Part shown: positions 43,221 through 52,128 of the stretch, in pieces
How the letters are laid out: each line of letters begins with the position of its first letter
Numbering within the stretch: position 1 is the stretch's first letter
Assembly (NCBI GenBank): GCA_016938135.1
Contig: JAFGVD010000007.1
Span: 1-64,000 of the forward strand
From: Coriobacteriia bacterium
GTDB lineage: Bacteria; Actinomycetota; Coriobacteriia; Anaerosomatales; Anaerosomataceae
Direction: 5' to 3'
Length of the DNA stretch: 64,000 nt
Made by a program: the position numbers and the translations under genes
The notes under the pieces: model-generated
Seen by the model: only the letters and a program-made list of their open reading frames with translations
Told to the model about the DNA's origin: nothing
Databases searched by the model: none

Positions 43221-44435
43221 ATGACCATAGGTAAGAGCAAGAGGTTCTTCGCTCTGGTCGCCGTTCTCGCATCCCTGACCATGGTGGTCACGGGTTGTGG
43301 CGGTACCAGCGCGGACACTACCGACGGAGACGCCGGTTCGGAAATGGTTGAGATCAAGATTGGTGTCAGCTCACCGTTCACTGGCGACGTTGCCGCTCTT
43401 GGGCTCGGCATCAAGAATGGTGCGACTCTCGCGATCGACGAGGCTAACAACGATCCGGAACTTGCTGAGCTTGGTATCAAGATCAGCGGATTCTTCGTTG
43501 ACGATGCGGCTGACCCCAAGACTGGCGTCACCGCGGCAAACCAGATGGTCTCTGACTCGGCAGTCGTCGGTGTCGTTGCCCACCTGAACTCAGGCGTTTC
43601 CATTCCGACGTCTGCGGTCTACAACGAGGCCGGCATCGTCCAGGTGTCGCCTGCGTCGACAAACCCCGCTCTCACCGAGCAGGGCTTTGCCAACGTCTTC
43701 CGCGTTTGCACCATCGACACCGTGCAGGGCTCCTTCGCCGGTGACTTTGCGATCGACATGCTCGGCGCCACCAAGGTCGCCGTCATCGACGACTCGACTC
43801 CTTATGGTGAGGGCCTTGCGGCCGAGTTCGCCAAGCAGTTCGCTGCCCGTGGCGGCGAGGTAGTCGCTACTGAGAAGATCCAGCTTAAGGACCAGGACTT
43901 CAAGGCGCTCGTGACCAAGATCCAGGCCCTTGATCCCGACATGATCTACGTCGGCGGCATGTACACCGAGGCTGCGCTCATCAGCAAGCAGGCCAAGGAA
44001 GCCGGACTCGACGTTCCCACGATGGGTGGCGACGGTCTCTATACGCAGCAGTTCGTGGATATCGCCGGTGCGGCTAATGCCGAGGGCGATCTTGCGACCT
44101 CTGTTGGTCTGCCTCTTGACCTGCAGCCCAAGGGTGTCGACTTCAAGGCAGCCTTTGAGGCCACGTTCCCCGGACAGACTATCGAGGCGTACGATACGTA
44201 CGCATACGATGCGGCTATGGTCATTGTTGAGGCCATCAAGCAGGTTGCTGCCGACATGGGTGCCGACCAGGTCGCCACTCCTGCTGGCAAGCAGGCTGTC
44301 ATCGAGGCCGTTGCAGCAATCAACTACGCCGGTGTGACCGGTGACGTCTCCTTTGATGAGAAGGGTGACACCACCAACAAGGCCATCACCGCCTACGTGG
44401 TCAAGGACGGCGCGTTCGTTCCTTACGAGCAGTAA
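43221..44435 (+). CDS. livK: branched-chain amino-acid-type ABC transporter substrate-binding lipoprotein
   Basis: 404 residues from the ATG at 43221 with GGAGG six bases before. Lipobox VVTGC near Cys 24. The binding fold has IKIGVSSPFTGDVAALGLG, DEANNDPELAELG, AVVGVVAHLNSGVSI and YVVKDGAFVPYEQ at the end. The class binds Leu/Ile/Val but also other amino acids, amides or urea. First of five genes; a hairpin downstream probably sets a higher level for this gene. Confidence 0.93.
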   Translation: MTIGKSKRFFALVAVLASLTMVVTGCGGTSADTTDGDAGSEMVEIKIGVSSPFTGDVAALGLGIKNGATLAIDEANNDPELAELGIKISGFFVDDAADPKTGVTAANQMVSDSAVVGVVAHLNSGVSIPTSAVYNEAGIVQVSPASTNPALTEQGFANVFRVCTIDTVQGSFAGDFAIDMLGATKVAVIDDSTPYGEGLAAEFAKQFAARGGEVVATEKIQLKDQDFKALVTKIQALDPDMIYVGGMYTEAALISKQAKEAGLDVPTMGGDGLYTQQFVDIAGAANAEGDLATSVGLPLDLQPKGVDFKAAFEATFPGQTIEAYDTYAYDAAMVIVEAIKQVAADMGADQVATPAGKQAVIEAVAAINYAGVTGDVSFDEKGDTTNKAITAYVVKDGAFVPYEQ

Positions 44436-44468
44436 GGCCTGTTCTCTAGCGGGCCTGGTCAGTGAGTT

Positions 44469-44501
44469 CGGGCGGGCGACCCTATCCGGGTTACCCGCCC
44501 G
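44469..44501 (+). terminator. hairpin between the binding protein and permease genes
   Basis: CGGGCGGG/CCCGCCCG stem (44469-44476, 44494-44501), further ACCC/GGGT pairing inside. There is no T-run, so it is more likely to block 3' decay or attenuate than to terminate fully. Confidence 0.45.
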
Positions 44502-44573
44502 TGCTCGCGCCGACCAGGAGAGCCACAATGGACTGAGCTCGCGCAACCCCGCACGACTTTGGATGGAGCGGCT

Positions 44574-45503
44574 GTGTCAATCGACCTGAGCACTGTCCCT
44601 CAGCAGATCGTCAACGGCGTGACACTGGGCGGCATGTACGCACTGATCGCACTTGGTTACACACTTGTCTACGGTATCTTGCTCATGATCAACTTCGCCC
44701 ACAGCGAGATGTTCATGGCGGGTGCCTACTTTGGACTCCTCTTCTTGAACATACTCAGCAAGGTAGCGTTCTTCACAAGCAGTACAATCGGATTCATCTT
44801 GCTGTACGTGATAGTGTTCCTTCTCGCAATGACCTGCACGGGTATCCTGGGCATGCTCACAGAGCGGTTTGCATATAGACCGTTGCGGCATGCTCCCCGT
44901 CTGGCCCCGCTGATCTCTGCCATCGGCGTGTCCTTGTTCTTGCAGAATGCGGCGCTGCTCTGGATCTCCTCACGCTCGATACCGTTCCCGGTGCTCTTCC
45001 CCGTGAAGAACTACCGGATCGCCGGAGCGAATGTGAGCACACTCCAGATACTTATCGTCGTTTCCACTATCTTGCTTCTGATCGGTCTGGATACCTTCAT
45101 CTCGAAGACCAAGATCGGCAAGGCGATGCGGGCCACCTCGCAGGACCGTGACGCGGCAGGGCTGATGGGCGTCAATATCAACTCGGTCATCGCACTGACG
45201 TTCTTCATCGGTCCTGCCCTTGGTGGCGCGGCCGGTATGTTCAGCGGTATGTACTACGGCAACATCAAGTACAACATGGGCTTCATACCCGGCATCAAGT
45301 CATTCACCGCAGCCGTCATCGGCGGTATCGGCAACCTGCGGGGTGCCATGTTGGGTGGATTCATTCTTGGCTTTATCGAGGCGATCGCGGCAGGCTTCTT
45401 GAGCTCCGGCTACAAAGACGTCATCGCGTTTCTGATCCTCATCTTGGTACTGATCTTCCGTCCGGGCGGTTTGCTCGGCGAGTCCGTCGTGGAGAAGGTG
45501 TAG
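44574..45503 (+). CDS. livH: branched-chain ABC transporter permease (LivH)
   Basis: 309 residues with a GTG start at 44574 and GGAG five bases before; ATG at 44559 would add five residues. Eight or nine helices. GVTLGGMYALIALGYTLVYG and INFAHSEMFMAGAYFG open the protein. The coupling segment is MGVNINSVIALTFFIGPALGGAAG. Normal LivH length. Confidence 0.95.
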   Translation: MSIDLSTVPQQIVNGVTLGGMYALIALGYTLVYGILLMINFAHSEMFMAGAYFGLLFLNILSKVAFFTSSTIGFILLYVIVFLLAMTCTGILGMLTERFAYRPLRHAPRLAPLISAIGVSLFLQNAALLWISSRSIPFPVLFPVKNYRIAGANVSTLQILIVVSTILLLIGLDTFISKTKIGKAMRATSQDRDAAGLMGVNINSVIALTFFIGPALGGAAGMFSGMYYGNIKYNMGFIPGIKSFTAAVIGGIGNLRGAMLGGFILGFIEAIAAGFLSSGYKDVIAFLILILVLIFRPGGLLGESVVEKV

Positions 45504-45505
45504 CT

Positions 45506-46708
45506 ATGGGCGGCAGCAAGATGGACGTAATGACATCGATCGATAGCGGCAAGCTCTCGCCCAAGAAGATCGCACTCTACGTTGTGTTGGCCCTTGCAGC
45601 GATCGGGCTTCCACTGTACTTCCAGTCTGTGGGCAACGCATTCATGGTGCACATCTTCGCGCTCGTGGGCATCTACATCATGCTCTCTTTGGGCCTGAAT
45701 ATCGTCGTCGGTTACGCTGGCCTGCTGGACTTGGGCTACATCGCCTTCTACGGAATGGGCGCTTACGTGGGTGTGTTGCTCGGGTACGTCTTCCAGGGCA
45801 TCACCGGCGGACCGGGGAGCGCTCTTGCGGGCTTCTCCTACTGGTTCTTGCTCATACCGGCGGCGCTTGCGGGCGCTCTTACCGGTATCGCGCTTGGAAC
45901 GCCGGTACTGCGTCTGCGTGGAGACTACCTGGCGATCGTCACCCTTGGTTTTGGAGAGATCGTCCGTATCGCGTTGACCAACAACATCGGTGGCCTCACC
46001 AATGGCTCGGCGGGTCTACCGCGAGTCGGGGAAATCATCGTTCCCGCAGCCGGGCAGAAGTGGGTATATCTGAATCTCTCTTCGGCGAACTTCACGTTCT
46101 CCAAAGACCTCTTCTGGTACTTCGTGATCGTCGCCCTTGTGCTGTTGGCGGTATTTGTCATTCGTCGCTTGGACAACTCGCGGCTTGGCCGCGCATGGGT
46201 TGCTATGCGTGAGGACGAAGTTGCAGCAGCCGCCACAGGCGTCAACATTATGCAGACGAAACTGTGGGCGTTCTCCCTGGGCGCGATGTGGGGTGGCGTA
46301 GCCGGTATCACATATGCGTACTGGGTGGGATTCATCAGCCCTGAGTCTTTCAACTTCATGGAGTCAGTCCTGGTCGTGTGTATGGTCGTTCTCGGCGGTA
46401 TGGGTTCGATTCCGGGAGCGGCGCTCGGCGCAGTCATCATCGCCGGTCTTCCGGAGATTATCCGGTACCTGGCTCAGTCGCCTCTGCTGTCCGGCGTTCT
46501 CACAGCCGAGCAGGCATCTGCGATCGGCGACTACCGGTTCTTGATCTTCGGTGGCTTGATGGTTGTCATGATGGCGCTGAGACCGCAGGGCATTCTGCCG
46601 TCCAAACGGCGTGCCCGCGAGCTCACTGAGGCTGAAGCGATTATCGAGGAAGAGAATGAGAGTCTCTGGGAGGCCGAGCACAAGCACGACACCCCCCATG
46701 GCCTGTAG
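45506..46708 (+). CDS. livM: branched-chain ABC transporter permease (LivM)
   Basis: 400 residues, about ten helices. MLSLGLNIVVGYAGLLDLGY and the coupling segment MREDEVAAAATGVNIMQTK are typical of LivM. An acidic cytoplasmic tail (EAIIEEENESLWEAEHK) closes it. It starts two bases after the livH stop. Confidence 0.95.
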   Translation: MGGSKMDVMTSIDSGKLSPKKIALYVVLALAAIGLPLYFQSVGNAFMVHIFALVGIYIMLSLGLNIVVGYAGLLDLGYIAFYGMGAYVGVLLGYVFQGITGGPGSALAGFSYWFLLIPAALAGALTGIALGTPVLRLRGDYLAIVTLGFGEIVRIALTNNIGGLTNGSAGLPRVGEIIVPAAGQKWVYLNLSSANFTFSKDLFWYFVIVALVLLAVFVIRRLDNSRLGRAWVAMREDEVAAAATGVNIMQTKLWAFSLGAMWGGVAGITYAYWVGFISPESFNFMESVLVVCMVVLGGMGSIPGAALGAVIIAGLPEIIRYLAQSPLLSGVLTAEQASAIGDYRFLIFGGLMVVMMALRPQGILPSKRRARELTEAEAIIEEENESLWEAEHKHDTPHGL

Positions 46709-46735
46709 GTCGAGAGAGGAAGGTCGGGCCTTAAA

Positions 46736-47521
46736 ATGGCACGATTGGTTGAAGCACAGAGCGTGACTATGATGTTCGGTGGCCTCAAGGCCCTGAACAA
46801 TATCGACTTCCATATAGACGAAGGCGAAGTCGTTGCATTGATCGGCCCCAACGGTGCCGGCAAGACGACGTTCTTCAACTTGATGACGGGCATCTACAAG
46901 CCGACCATGGGCTCGCTCACGTTCCGTGGTCAGTCGCTTGGCGGCCGTAAGCCACATCGTATATGCGAGATGGGGATCGCCCGTACGTTCCAGAACATCC
47001 GGTTGTTCCAGAACATGACCACACTTGAAAATGTGATGGTCGGGCGGCACACGCGCACGAATGCGGGTCCGTTCCGTGCCGTGTTGAGGACACCTGGCTT
47101 CAAGCGTGAAGAGCAGCATACTGTGGACGAGGCGCGAAAGTGGTTGAAGTTTGTCGGTATGGAGAAGAAGGCCAACGAGCTTGCCAAGAACCTTCCCTAC
47201 GGTGACCAGCGTCGACTTGAGATCGCCCGTGCGTTGGCCAGCGAGCCTAAGCTCCTTTTGCTCGACGAGCCGGCCGCAGGCATGAACCCTCAAGAGAGCG
47301 CATCGTTGACCAAGCTCGTGTCGCGGGTGCGCGACAGTGGCGTGACGGTTCTGCTCATCGAGCACGACATGAAGGTCGTCATGGATATTGCCGACCGCAT
47401 CTTTGTCTTGGACTTCGGCGAGAAGATCGCCGAGGGACTTCCGGCTGAGATCCAGCGTGATCCCAAGGTCATCGAAGCGTATCTCGGCTCAGGTGCCGAT
47501 GCGTTGCTGGCTGAGAACTAG
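46736..47521 (+). CDS. livG: branched-chain ABC transporter ATPase (LivG)
   Basis: 261 residues. Walker A GPNGAGKTTFFNLMTG (near 40), the LivG-specific RTFQNIRLFQNMTTLENVMV (near 85), Walker B LLLLDEPAAGMNPQE (near 178) and the H-loop LIEHDMKVV. LivG proteins carry an extra segment after Walker A as seen here (IYKPTMGSLTFRGQSLGGRK). 27 bases after livM. Confidence 0.96.
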   Translation: MARLVEAQSVTMMFGGLKALNNIDFHIDEGEVVALIGPNGAGKTTFFNLMTGIYKPTMGSLTFRGQSLGGRKPHRICEMGIARTFQNIRLFQNMTTLENVMVGRHTRTNAGPFRAVLRTPGFKREEQHTVDEARKWLKFVGMEKKANELAKNLPYGDQRRLEIARALASEPKLLLLDEPAAGMNPQESASLTKLVSRVRDSGVTVLLIEHDMKVVMDIADRIFVLDFGEKIAEGLPAEIQRDPKVIEAYLGSGADALLAEN

Positions 47522-47534
47522 GAAGGGAGGACAC

Positions 47535-48239
47535 ATGCTCAAAGTAGAGAACCTTCATACGTTCTACGGCCAGATTGAGGCTTTGAAAGGCATCACCGTC
47601 AATGTCGAGCAGGGTGAGATCGTCACCCTCATCGGTGCGAACGGTGCCGGCAAGTCGACGACGCTGAAGACCATCTCGGGTCAGCTTACTCCCCAGAAGG
47701 GTTCGATCACGTTTGAGGGTGAGGATGTCACCGGGCTGGAGGCCCATGTCGTGACCGGCAAGGGCATCATCCAGGTCCCCGAAGGTCGTCACATCTTCCC
47801 GCGGATGAGCGTTGAAGAGAACCTCGAGATGGGCGCTTTCCTGCGCAAGGACGATGAGATCAAAGACGACATCGCGATGGTATACGACCTGTTCCCGCGC
47901 TTGAAGGAGCGTCGCCTGCAGAAGGGCGGCACGCTTTCCGGCGGCGAGCAGCAGATGCTTGCCACCGGTCGTGGTCTCATGGCGCGTCCGAAGCTTCTGA
48001 TGCTGGACGAGCCCTCCATGGGTCTTGCGCCGGTCATCGTGGACGTCATCTTCGACACCATCGTTCGCATCAACAAGGAGGGCATGACCATCCTGCTCGT
48101 GGAGCAGAATGCGGCCATGGCCCTGCAGGTCGCCGACAGAGGCTATGTGTTGGAGACCGGTTCGATCGCGCTCGAGGGTGGCGGCAAGGAGCTGCTGCAC
48201 AACGAGCAGGTCCGCAAGACGTATCTGGGCGAAGTCTAG
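47535..48239 (+). CDS. livF: branched-chain ABC transporter ATPase (LivF)
   Basis: 234 residues from the ATG at 47535 with AGGGAGG upstream; the longer frame overlaps livG and is not used. Walker A GANGAGKSTTLKTISG, LivF-type VPEGRHIFPRMSVEENLEMG, signature LSGGEQQMLATGRGLM, Walker B LLMLDEPSMGLAPV. Last gene of the importer. Confidence 0.96.
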   Translation: MLKVENLHTFYGQIEALKGITVNVEQGEIVTLIGANGAGKSTTLKTISGQLTPQKGSITFEGEDVTGLEAHVVTGKGIIQVPEGRHIFPRMSVEENLEMGAFLRKDDEIKDDIAMVYDLFPRLKERRLQKGGTLSGGEQQMLATGRGLMARPKLLMLDEPSMGLAPVIVDVIFDTIVRINKEGMTILLVEQNAAMALQVADRGYVLETGSIALEGGGKELLHNEQVRKTYLGEV

Positions 48240-48249
48240 TCCTAACGGA

Positions 48250-49551
48250 TCATCTGACGGCTGCCCGGTTCGCCTTCTCGGTGACCCGGGCAGCTGCTTG
48301 TCTGATGGAGATAGTGGAGAAGGTCGGCATGCCGCCTAACACGCGCGCCGCCCCTCCGGACACAACGGCTTTGACGTTATGGGCAGCGCCTGAGGACACG
48401 AGGGCCTCTAAGGGATGACCCGTATCGCCGATCTTCATGGCGATGACGTCGGCGTTGTAGCCGATCTTGAGTCGTCCGAAGCGGTCGCCCAGGCCGAGGA
48501 CATCGGCGCCGGTCTCGGTCATCATCAGAACCAACTGCGATGCGGTCAGGCTGGGCTCGATCTCTTTGAGTACCCGCGCCTCGGCGAACAGGTCGAGGTC
48601 GGTATTGGACGCCGCCGAGTCCGTTCCAAGCGCGATGCGCACCCCTGCGTCGAGGAGCTTGCGCACGGGTGGTTCTCCGTTGCCGAGGAGCGCGTTGGAG
48701 CGGGGGCATAGCACCACTCCCCGGGACTTCCGGGCAAGAAGGTGTGACTCTCCGGCCTGCAGGTGTACGCAGTGGACGACTATCGCGTCGTCCAGCACCC
48801 CGAGGCTGTCGAGGTAGCGGATCGCGCCCATGCGCGGGGGTTGGAACCCCTGTGCAAGGCGCTCGGCCTTGCTCGCGAAGGGGCCGGTGCCCGCTTTGAG
48901 CAGTTGCAGCTCGGCTGAAGATTCCGCTGCGTGGATGCAGAAGGGGATCCGGAGTTCGTCCGCGGTGCGCTTCATCGCCTTCAGGAGTTCAGGGCCGGAC
49001 GTATACGGTGTGTGCGGCGATAGCCCGCATCGCATGCGTGGCGGGCACTCCTCCACGGGTGTTCCGGGAAACTCGAGCTTTTGAAGTGTCTCAGGAAGGC
49101 GCGACGCATTGATGCCCAGGACTTCCCAGAAGTACACGCCCCCGAGGCCTGTGTCTCCGGCCGCAGCTGTCGACTCGGGACCGTACACGATGTCGCCGGC
49201 GACCGTGGTGCCGCCAAGCAGGCATTGTGATGCACCCTCCGCCGCCGAAGCGGCGAAGTCGTCCCCGTTGAGAGATAGGATGACGCGGGTGATGCGGTCG
49301 ATCCACGATGGAAGGTCTTTGTCCGGAGGCACCACGCCATGCAGTGCCGTGAGAGCGAGGTGGGTGTGGGCGTTCACCAGACCGGGCATGATGACGCACC
49401 CCGGATGATCCCGCAGTACCGCTCCGGGATGTCGCGCCACCAGGGCGTCTTTGGTATCCACGTCGTGTATCCGGTTGCCGCTGATCAAGACAGCGCCATG
49501 TTCCAGGGTCTTGGCGCCGGGAGTGATCGCCCAGTCGCCCGCGATGATCAA
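48250..49551 (-). CDS. amidohydrolase, probable MTA/SAH or adenosine-type deaminase
   Basis: 433 residues from a TTG at 49551, chosen because AGAGGAG precedes it and TTGA overlaps the stop of the phosphorylase gene; a longer frame would run deep inside that gene. Metal site GLVNAHTHLALTALHG, substrate site GLSPHTPYTSGPEL, metal-binding His in FCIHAAESSAE and VVHCVHLQAGE, catalytic Asp in IALGTDSAASNTDLDL. The MTA/SAH deaminase family (MtaD) fits best. With the phosphorylase it would give MTA to 5'-methylthioinosine to hypoxanthine plus methylthioribose-1-phosphate. Confidence 0.82.
   Translation of the reverse strand: MIIAGDWAITPGAKTLEHGAVLISGNRIHDVDTKDALVARHPGAVLRDHPGCVIMPGLVNAHTHLALTALHGVVPPDKDLPSWIDRITRVILSLNGDDFAASAAEGASQCLLGGTTVAGDIVYGPESTAAAGDTGLGGVYFWEVLGINASRLPETLQKLEFPGTPVEECPPRMRCGLSPHTPYTSGPELLKAMKRTADELRIPFCIHAAESSAELQLLKAGTGPFASKAERLAQGFQPPRMGAIRYLDSLGVLDDAIVVHCVHLQAGESHLLARKSRGVVLCPRSNALLGNGEPPVRKLLDAGVRIALGTDSAASNTDLDLFAEARVLKEIEPSLTASQLVLMMTETGADVLGLGDRFGRLKIGYNADVIAMKIGDTGHPLEALVSSGAAHNVKAVVSGGAARVLGGMPTFSTISIRQAAARVTEKANRAAVR
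48261..48295. terminator. hairpin overlapping the 3' end of the amidohydrolase gene
   Basis: GCTGCCCGG/CCGGGCAGC (48261-48269, 48287-48295). It lies 22 bases past the livF stop, within the last codons of the convergent gene, and may terminate the liv operon. Confidence 0.4.
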
Positions 49552-50396
49552 CGCGGCTCCTCTGGAAGTCCCAGCAGGCTTGGCTTGCGCAAGTCCATGC
49601 ATCCGCATGCAGCCTGCAGGTCCGCCTCGGCAACCGTGTCGAGCACACATCGCGCGATGGTCTCGGACTCATCGAAGAAGATCGACTTCATCTCGGCGTG
49701 TTCCCACTCCTTCACGACACCCTCGCCGTAGTTGACGACGATGTAGATGCCTGCGTAGCAGGCGCCGATATCGCGCGATAAGAAGACCTCGGGTGCGAAG
49801 GACTGGCCGATGACGTCTCCGCCAAGGCGCTTCATGTAGTCCACTTCAGCCGGCGTCTCAAACCGCGGGCCGTCAGTCACCAGGTACGTGCCTCGCCGGT
49901 ACACCCTTGGGAAGGCGGGGCTCGCCGAGAGGTACAGGTGACGCGACAGATCCGGGCAGACGGGCTGCCGCATGACGAGCAGATGGTCTCCTCGGACATA
50001 GATGTCTTGCTTGACGGTGAGGTCGATGAAGTCATTGGGGACGACCACGTCGCGCGGATCGAGCAGATGGTTGAGCGAGCCTACGCCACCATCGGCCACC
50101 ACCTTGCGGACGCCGGCCTCGTGAAACACCCAGAACACCTGCAGTGAGGCGTCGCCGCGCTTCACATTCCGCCGCCAGCCGTGCATCTTCACGGCTAAGG
50201 CATGCCGTGTGCCGAGCGGCCCGTCCACGCTGAAATGCGTGAATGCAGGAGAGCGGCCGAACGGCGTGTCGAAGACGAGGTCTTCAGCAAGTACCGTTAC
50301 ACGCTCGTCTGCCAATCCGGCAGGGAACGCGAATGAGAGTGTGCCGCTGCCTCCGCAGATGCCGAACTGCGCGTGCGGTACTATGGTGCCCGCCAT
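49548..50396 (-). CDS. methylthioadenosine/methylthioinosine phosphorylase-type enzyme
   Basis: 282 residues of the MTAP/PNP family: FGICGGSGTLSF, then HGWRRNVKRGDASLQVF, ADGGVGSLNHLL, VTDGPRFETPAEVDYM and YIVVNYGEGVVKEWEH. The residue that selects adenine or hypoxanthine cannot be settled by eye. Pairing with a deaminase in the same operon argues for methylthioinosine as substrate, as known for Pseudomonas aeruginosa MTIP. The ATG is close to a weak ribosome site (AGGAGGACA). Confidence 0.85.
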   Translation of the reverse strand: MAGTIVPHAQFGICGGSGTLSFAFPAGLADERVTVLAEDLVFDTPFGRSPAFTHFSVDGPLGTRHALAVKMHGWRRNVKRGDASLQVFWVFHEAGVRKVVADGGVGSLNHLLDPRDVVVPNDFIDLTVKQDIYVRGDHLLVMRQPVCPDLSRHLYLSASPAFPRVYRRGTYLVTDGPRFETPAEVDYMKRLGGDVIGQSFAPEVFLSRDIGACYAGIYIVVNYGEGVVKEWEHAEMKSIFFDESETIARCVLDTVAEADLQAACGCMDLRKPSLLGLPEEPR

Positions 50397-50414
50397 AACG
50401 TGTCCTCCTTCGTC

Positions 50415-51689
50415 CTACCGGTGCATGCTGAGCATCTCGCGTAGGCGCTTGCTTGCCAGTGAAACGCCACCCACCTGCCACCAATAGAGCACATACGTGA
50501 GCCGCTTCATGATGATAGCCGGCAGTCCTGACAAGTTCATTCCGAACATCCAGCCAACACCCCAGCTGGGCCCGACGCTGACGAACTCGCCGTGCATGTT
50601 GGGCTGAAACGGCGTGGGCGCCTGTCCGTGTACTTCTCGGACGATGTTCTCGGCGGTGTGCTCGGCCTCTCTGATGGCGAACTGCGCCAGCATGGGGATC
50701 GTCTTGTTGGTTGCCGGGTCGCGGAAGGCTGCGACGTCGCCAACGATGTAGATATCGTCATGTGCGGGTGACTTGCAGGTCTCGGACGTGACGAGCCTGC
50801 CGCCGGGATCCGCCTCAAGCCCCCAGCTCACCGCATCGGGATCGGCCTTGGCGCCCCCGCAGAAGACAAGGACCGCCGAGTCGATCACCGAGCCATCCTC
50901 AAGGTGCACACCGTTCTCTTCGACTCGCGAGACCATGGACCCGGTGAACAGCTCCACACCGAGTCTGGCGAGGCGCTTCTTGGCGCGCTCGCGGAGGCTC
51001 TTGGGCAGGTCGAACAAGATGTCGGGACGCCCTTCTATGAGCCTTACTCGAAGATCGGCGGGATCCAGCCCGAATGCCCGCATCCGCTTGGGCAGCAGTT
51101 GTGCCAGCGTGCCGACGATCTCGACTCCGGTGGCTCCACCGCCGATGACGGTGAAGGAGAGCGCACGGGTTCTCTCGGCAGGTTCTTTGAGTTTGACCGC
51201 GGCGCGGAACTGCACCTCACCGCGACGCTGGAGCTCCTGCGCATCGGCCACCGACCACATCGTGACGGCGTGCTCTTTGAGCCCAGGGACGGGGGGCACG
51301 AAGGCGATCGCACCGGTGGCGATAGCCAGCCGCCAGTAGGGGACCGTGTCGGTGGCCTCACCGCGCGGGCCCACCGTCACGACGTGCTCGTCAGAGTGCA
51401 CGGCATCCAGACGGTTGTAGCAGACCGTGACGGGGAGGTCTTTGAACACGGTGGGATGCCACAGCTCGCAGAACTCCGAGCGAGCGGGACCCACGGCGAC
51501 CAGGTCAAGCTCGGAGAGCGCCTGCTGGCACGGGTTGGGTTCGATCAGCATGATCTCGACGTCTGGAACGCCTTTCAGCTTCCTGCCGAGATTCACGGCT
51601 AATGTGGTCCCGGCGTATCCGCCACCGGCGATCACTATCCTGCGACCGACTCCGGGCGTGGCGCACGTGGACGAAGGCGCTTGCTGCAT
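50415..51689 (-). CDS. NDH-2-like NAD(P)/FAD dehydrogenase
   Basis: 424 residues from the ATG at 51689 with AGGAG five bases before; a longer frame is less likely. Two Rossmann motifs: RRIVIAGGGYAGTTLAV (FAD, residue 16) and TVIGGGATGVEIVGTL (NADH, near 170); then DDIYIVGDVAAFRDP. The C-terminus has an amphipathic/hydrophobic part (LSGLPAIIMKRLTYVLYWWQ) that would bind the membrane. Type II NADH:quinone oxidoreductases feed quinone without pumping. Next gene downstream is the phosphorylase; probably separate function. Confidence 0.85.
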   Translation of the reverse strand: MQQAPSSTCATPGVGRRIVIAGGGYAGTTLAVNLGRKLKGVPDVEIMLIEPNPCQQALSELDLVAVGPARSEFCELWHPTVFKDLPVTVCYNRLDAVHSDEHVVTVGPRGEATDTVPYWRLAIATGAIAFVPPVPGLKEHAVTMWSVADAQELQRRGEVQFRAAVKLKEPAERTRALSFTVIGGGATGVEIVGTLAQLLPKRMRAFGLDPADLRVRLIEGRPDILFDLPKSLRERAKKRLARLGVELFTGSMVSRVEENGVHLEDGSVIDSAVLVFCGGAKADPDAVSWGLEADPGGRLVTSETCKSPAHDDIYIVGDVAAFRDPATNKTIPMLAQFAIREAEHTAENIVREVHGQAPTPFQPNMHGEFVSVGPSWGVGWMFGMNLSGLPAIIMKRLTYVLYWWQVGGVSLASKRLREMLSMHR

Positions 51690-52127
51690 GTGGGCTCCTT
51701 TCGCAAGCCTCATGAGTAAGTACCCGAATGGCAGCGCTGCCGGGTGCGGTCGAACGGGTATCCTCGTGACAATTCTGTCGCACCGACTCACCAAAGCGTT
51801 GGTGCTCGCATACCAGTATGACACAAAACCGCTGGTAGATGGCTTGTCAGAGTTGGCACACGCGTTGCCGAATTCCCTCCTGTCTCGCGGCTCGATGCCT
51901 ACGTCAGTTCGCGGATATCAGGCATTTGATGTAGTAGAACGATCGAGCCTGGAGGTACGGTAGCGTATGGCGTCATCGGTGACCTTGATCTTGATGCCCG
52001 CGTCCTGGCCTCGCATCTCGGATGGTGACTCGTGACCCAGTGCCATCCTCTACAATGACGGGTAGCCGGAGCTTGAGAACGAGCGTTGGGACGATAGGAG
52101 CAAGATGACACGCCCCGCTTACAACTG
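51690..52127. other. 438-base intergenic region upstream of the methyltransferase and NDH-2 genes
   Basis: No supported gene of normal size. A palindrome GGCAGCGCTGCC (51731-51742) lies 42 bases from the NDH-2 start and may be an operator or hairpin in its leader. A seven-codon leader frame before the methyltransferase is listed separately. Confidence 0.4.
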
Positions 52128-52128
52128 A
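52105..52128 (+). CDS. seven-codon leader ORF
   Basis: TAGGAG precedes ATG at 52105; the frame MTRPAYN ends in TGA whose last base is the first base of the methyltransferase ATG (TGATG). The methyltransferase has no ribosome site of its own, so translation is probably coupled through this leader. Its small size means it is inferred from layout only. Confidence 0.4.
   Translation: MTRPAYN

Noticed and set aside
51427-51963. 179-codon + strand frame reaching into the intergenic region
   Set aside because: Mostly antisense to the NDH-2 gene; no start signal and no family features.
51918-52016. 32-residue frame on the minus strand (contains GIKIKVTDDAIRYR)
   Set aside because: It looks protein-like but has no Shine-Dalgarno, is very short and lies in an intergenic gap; not enough to call.
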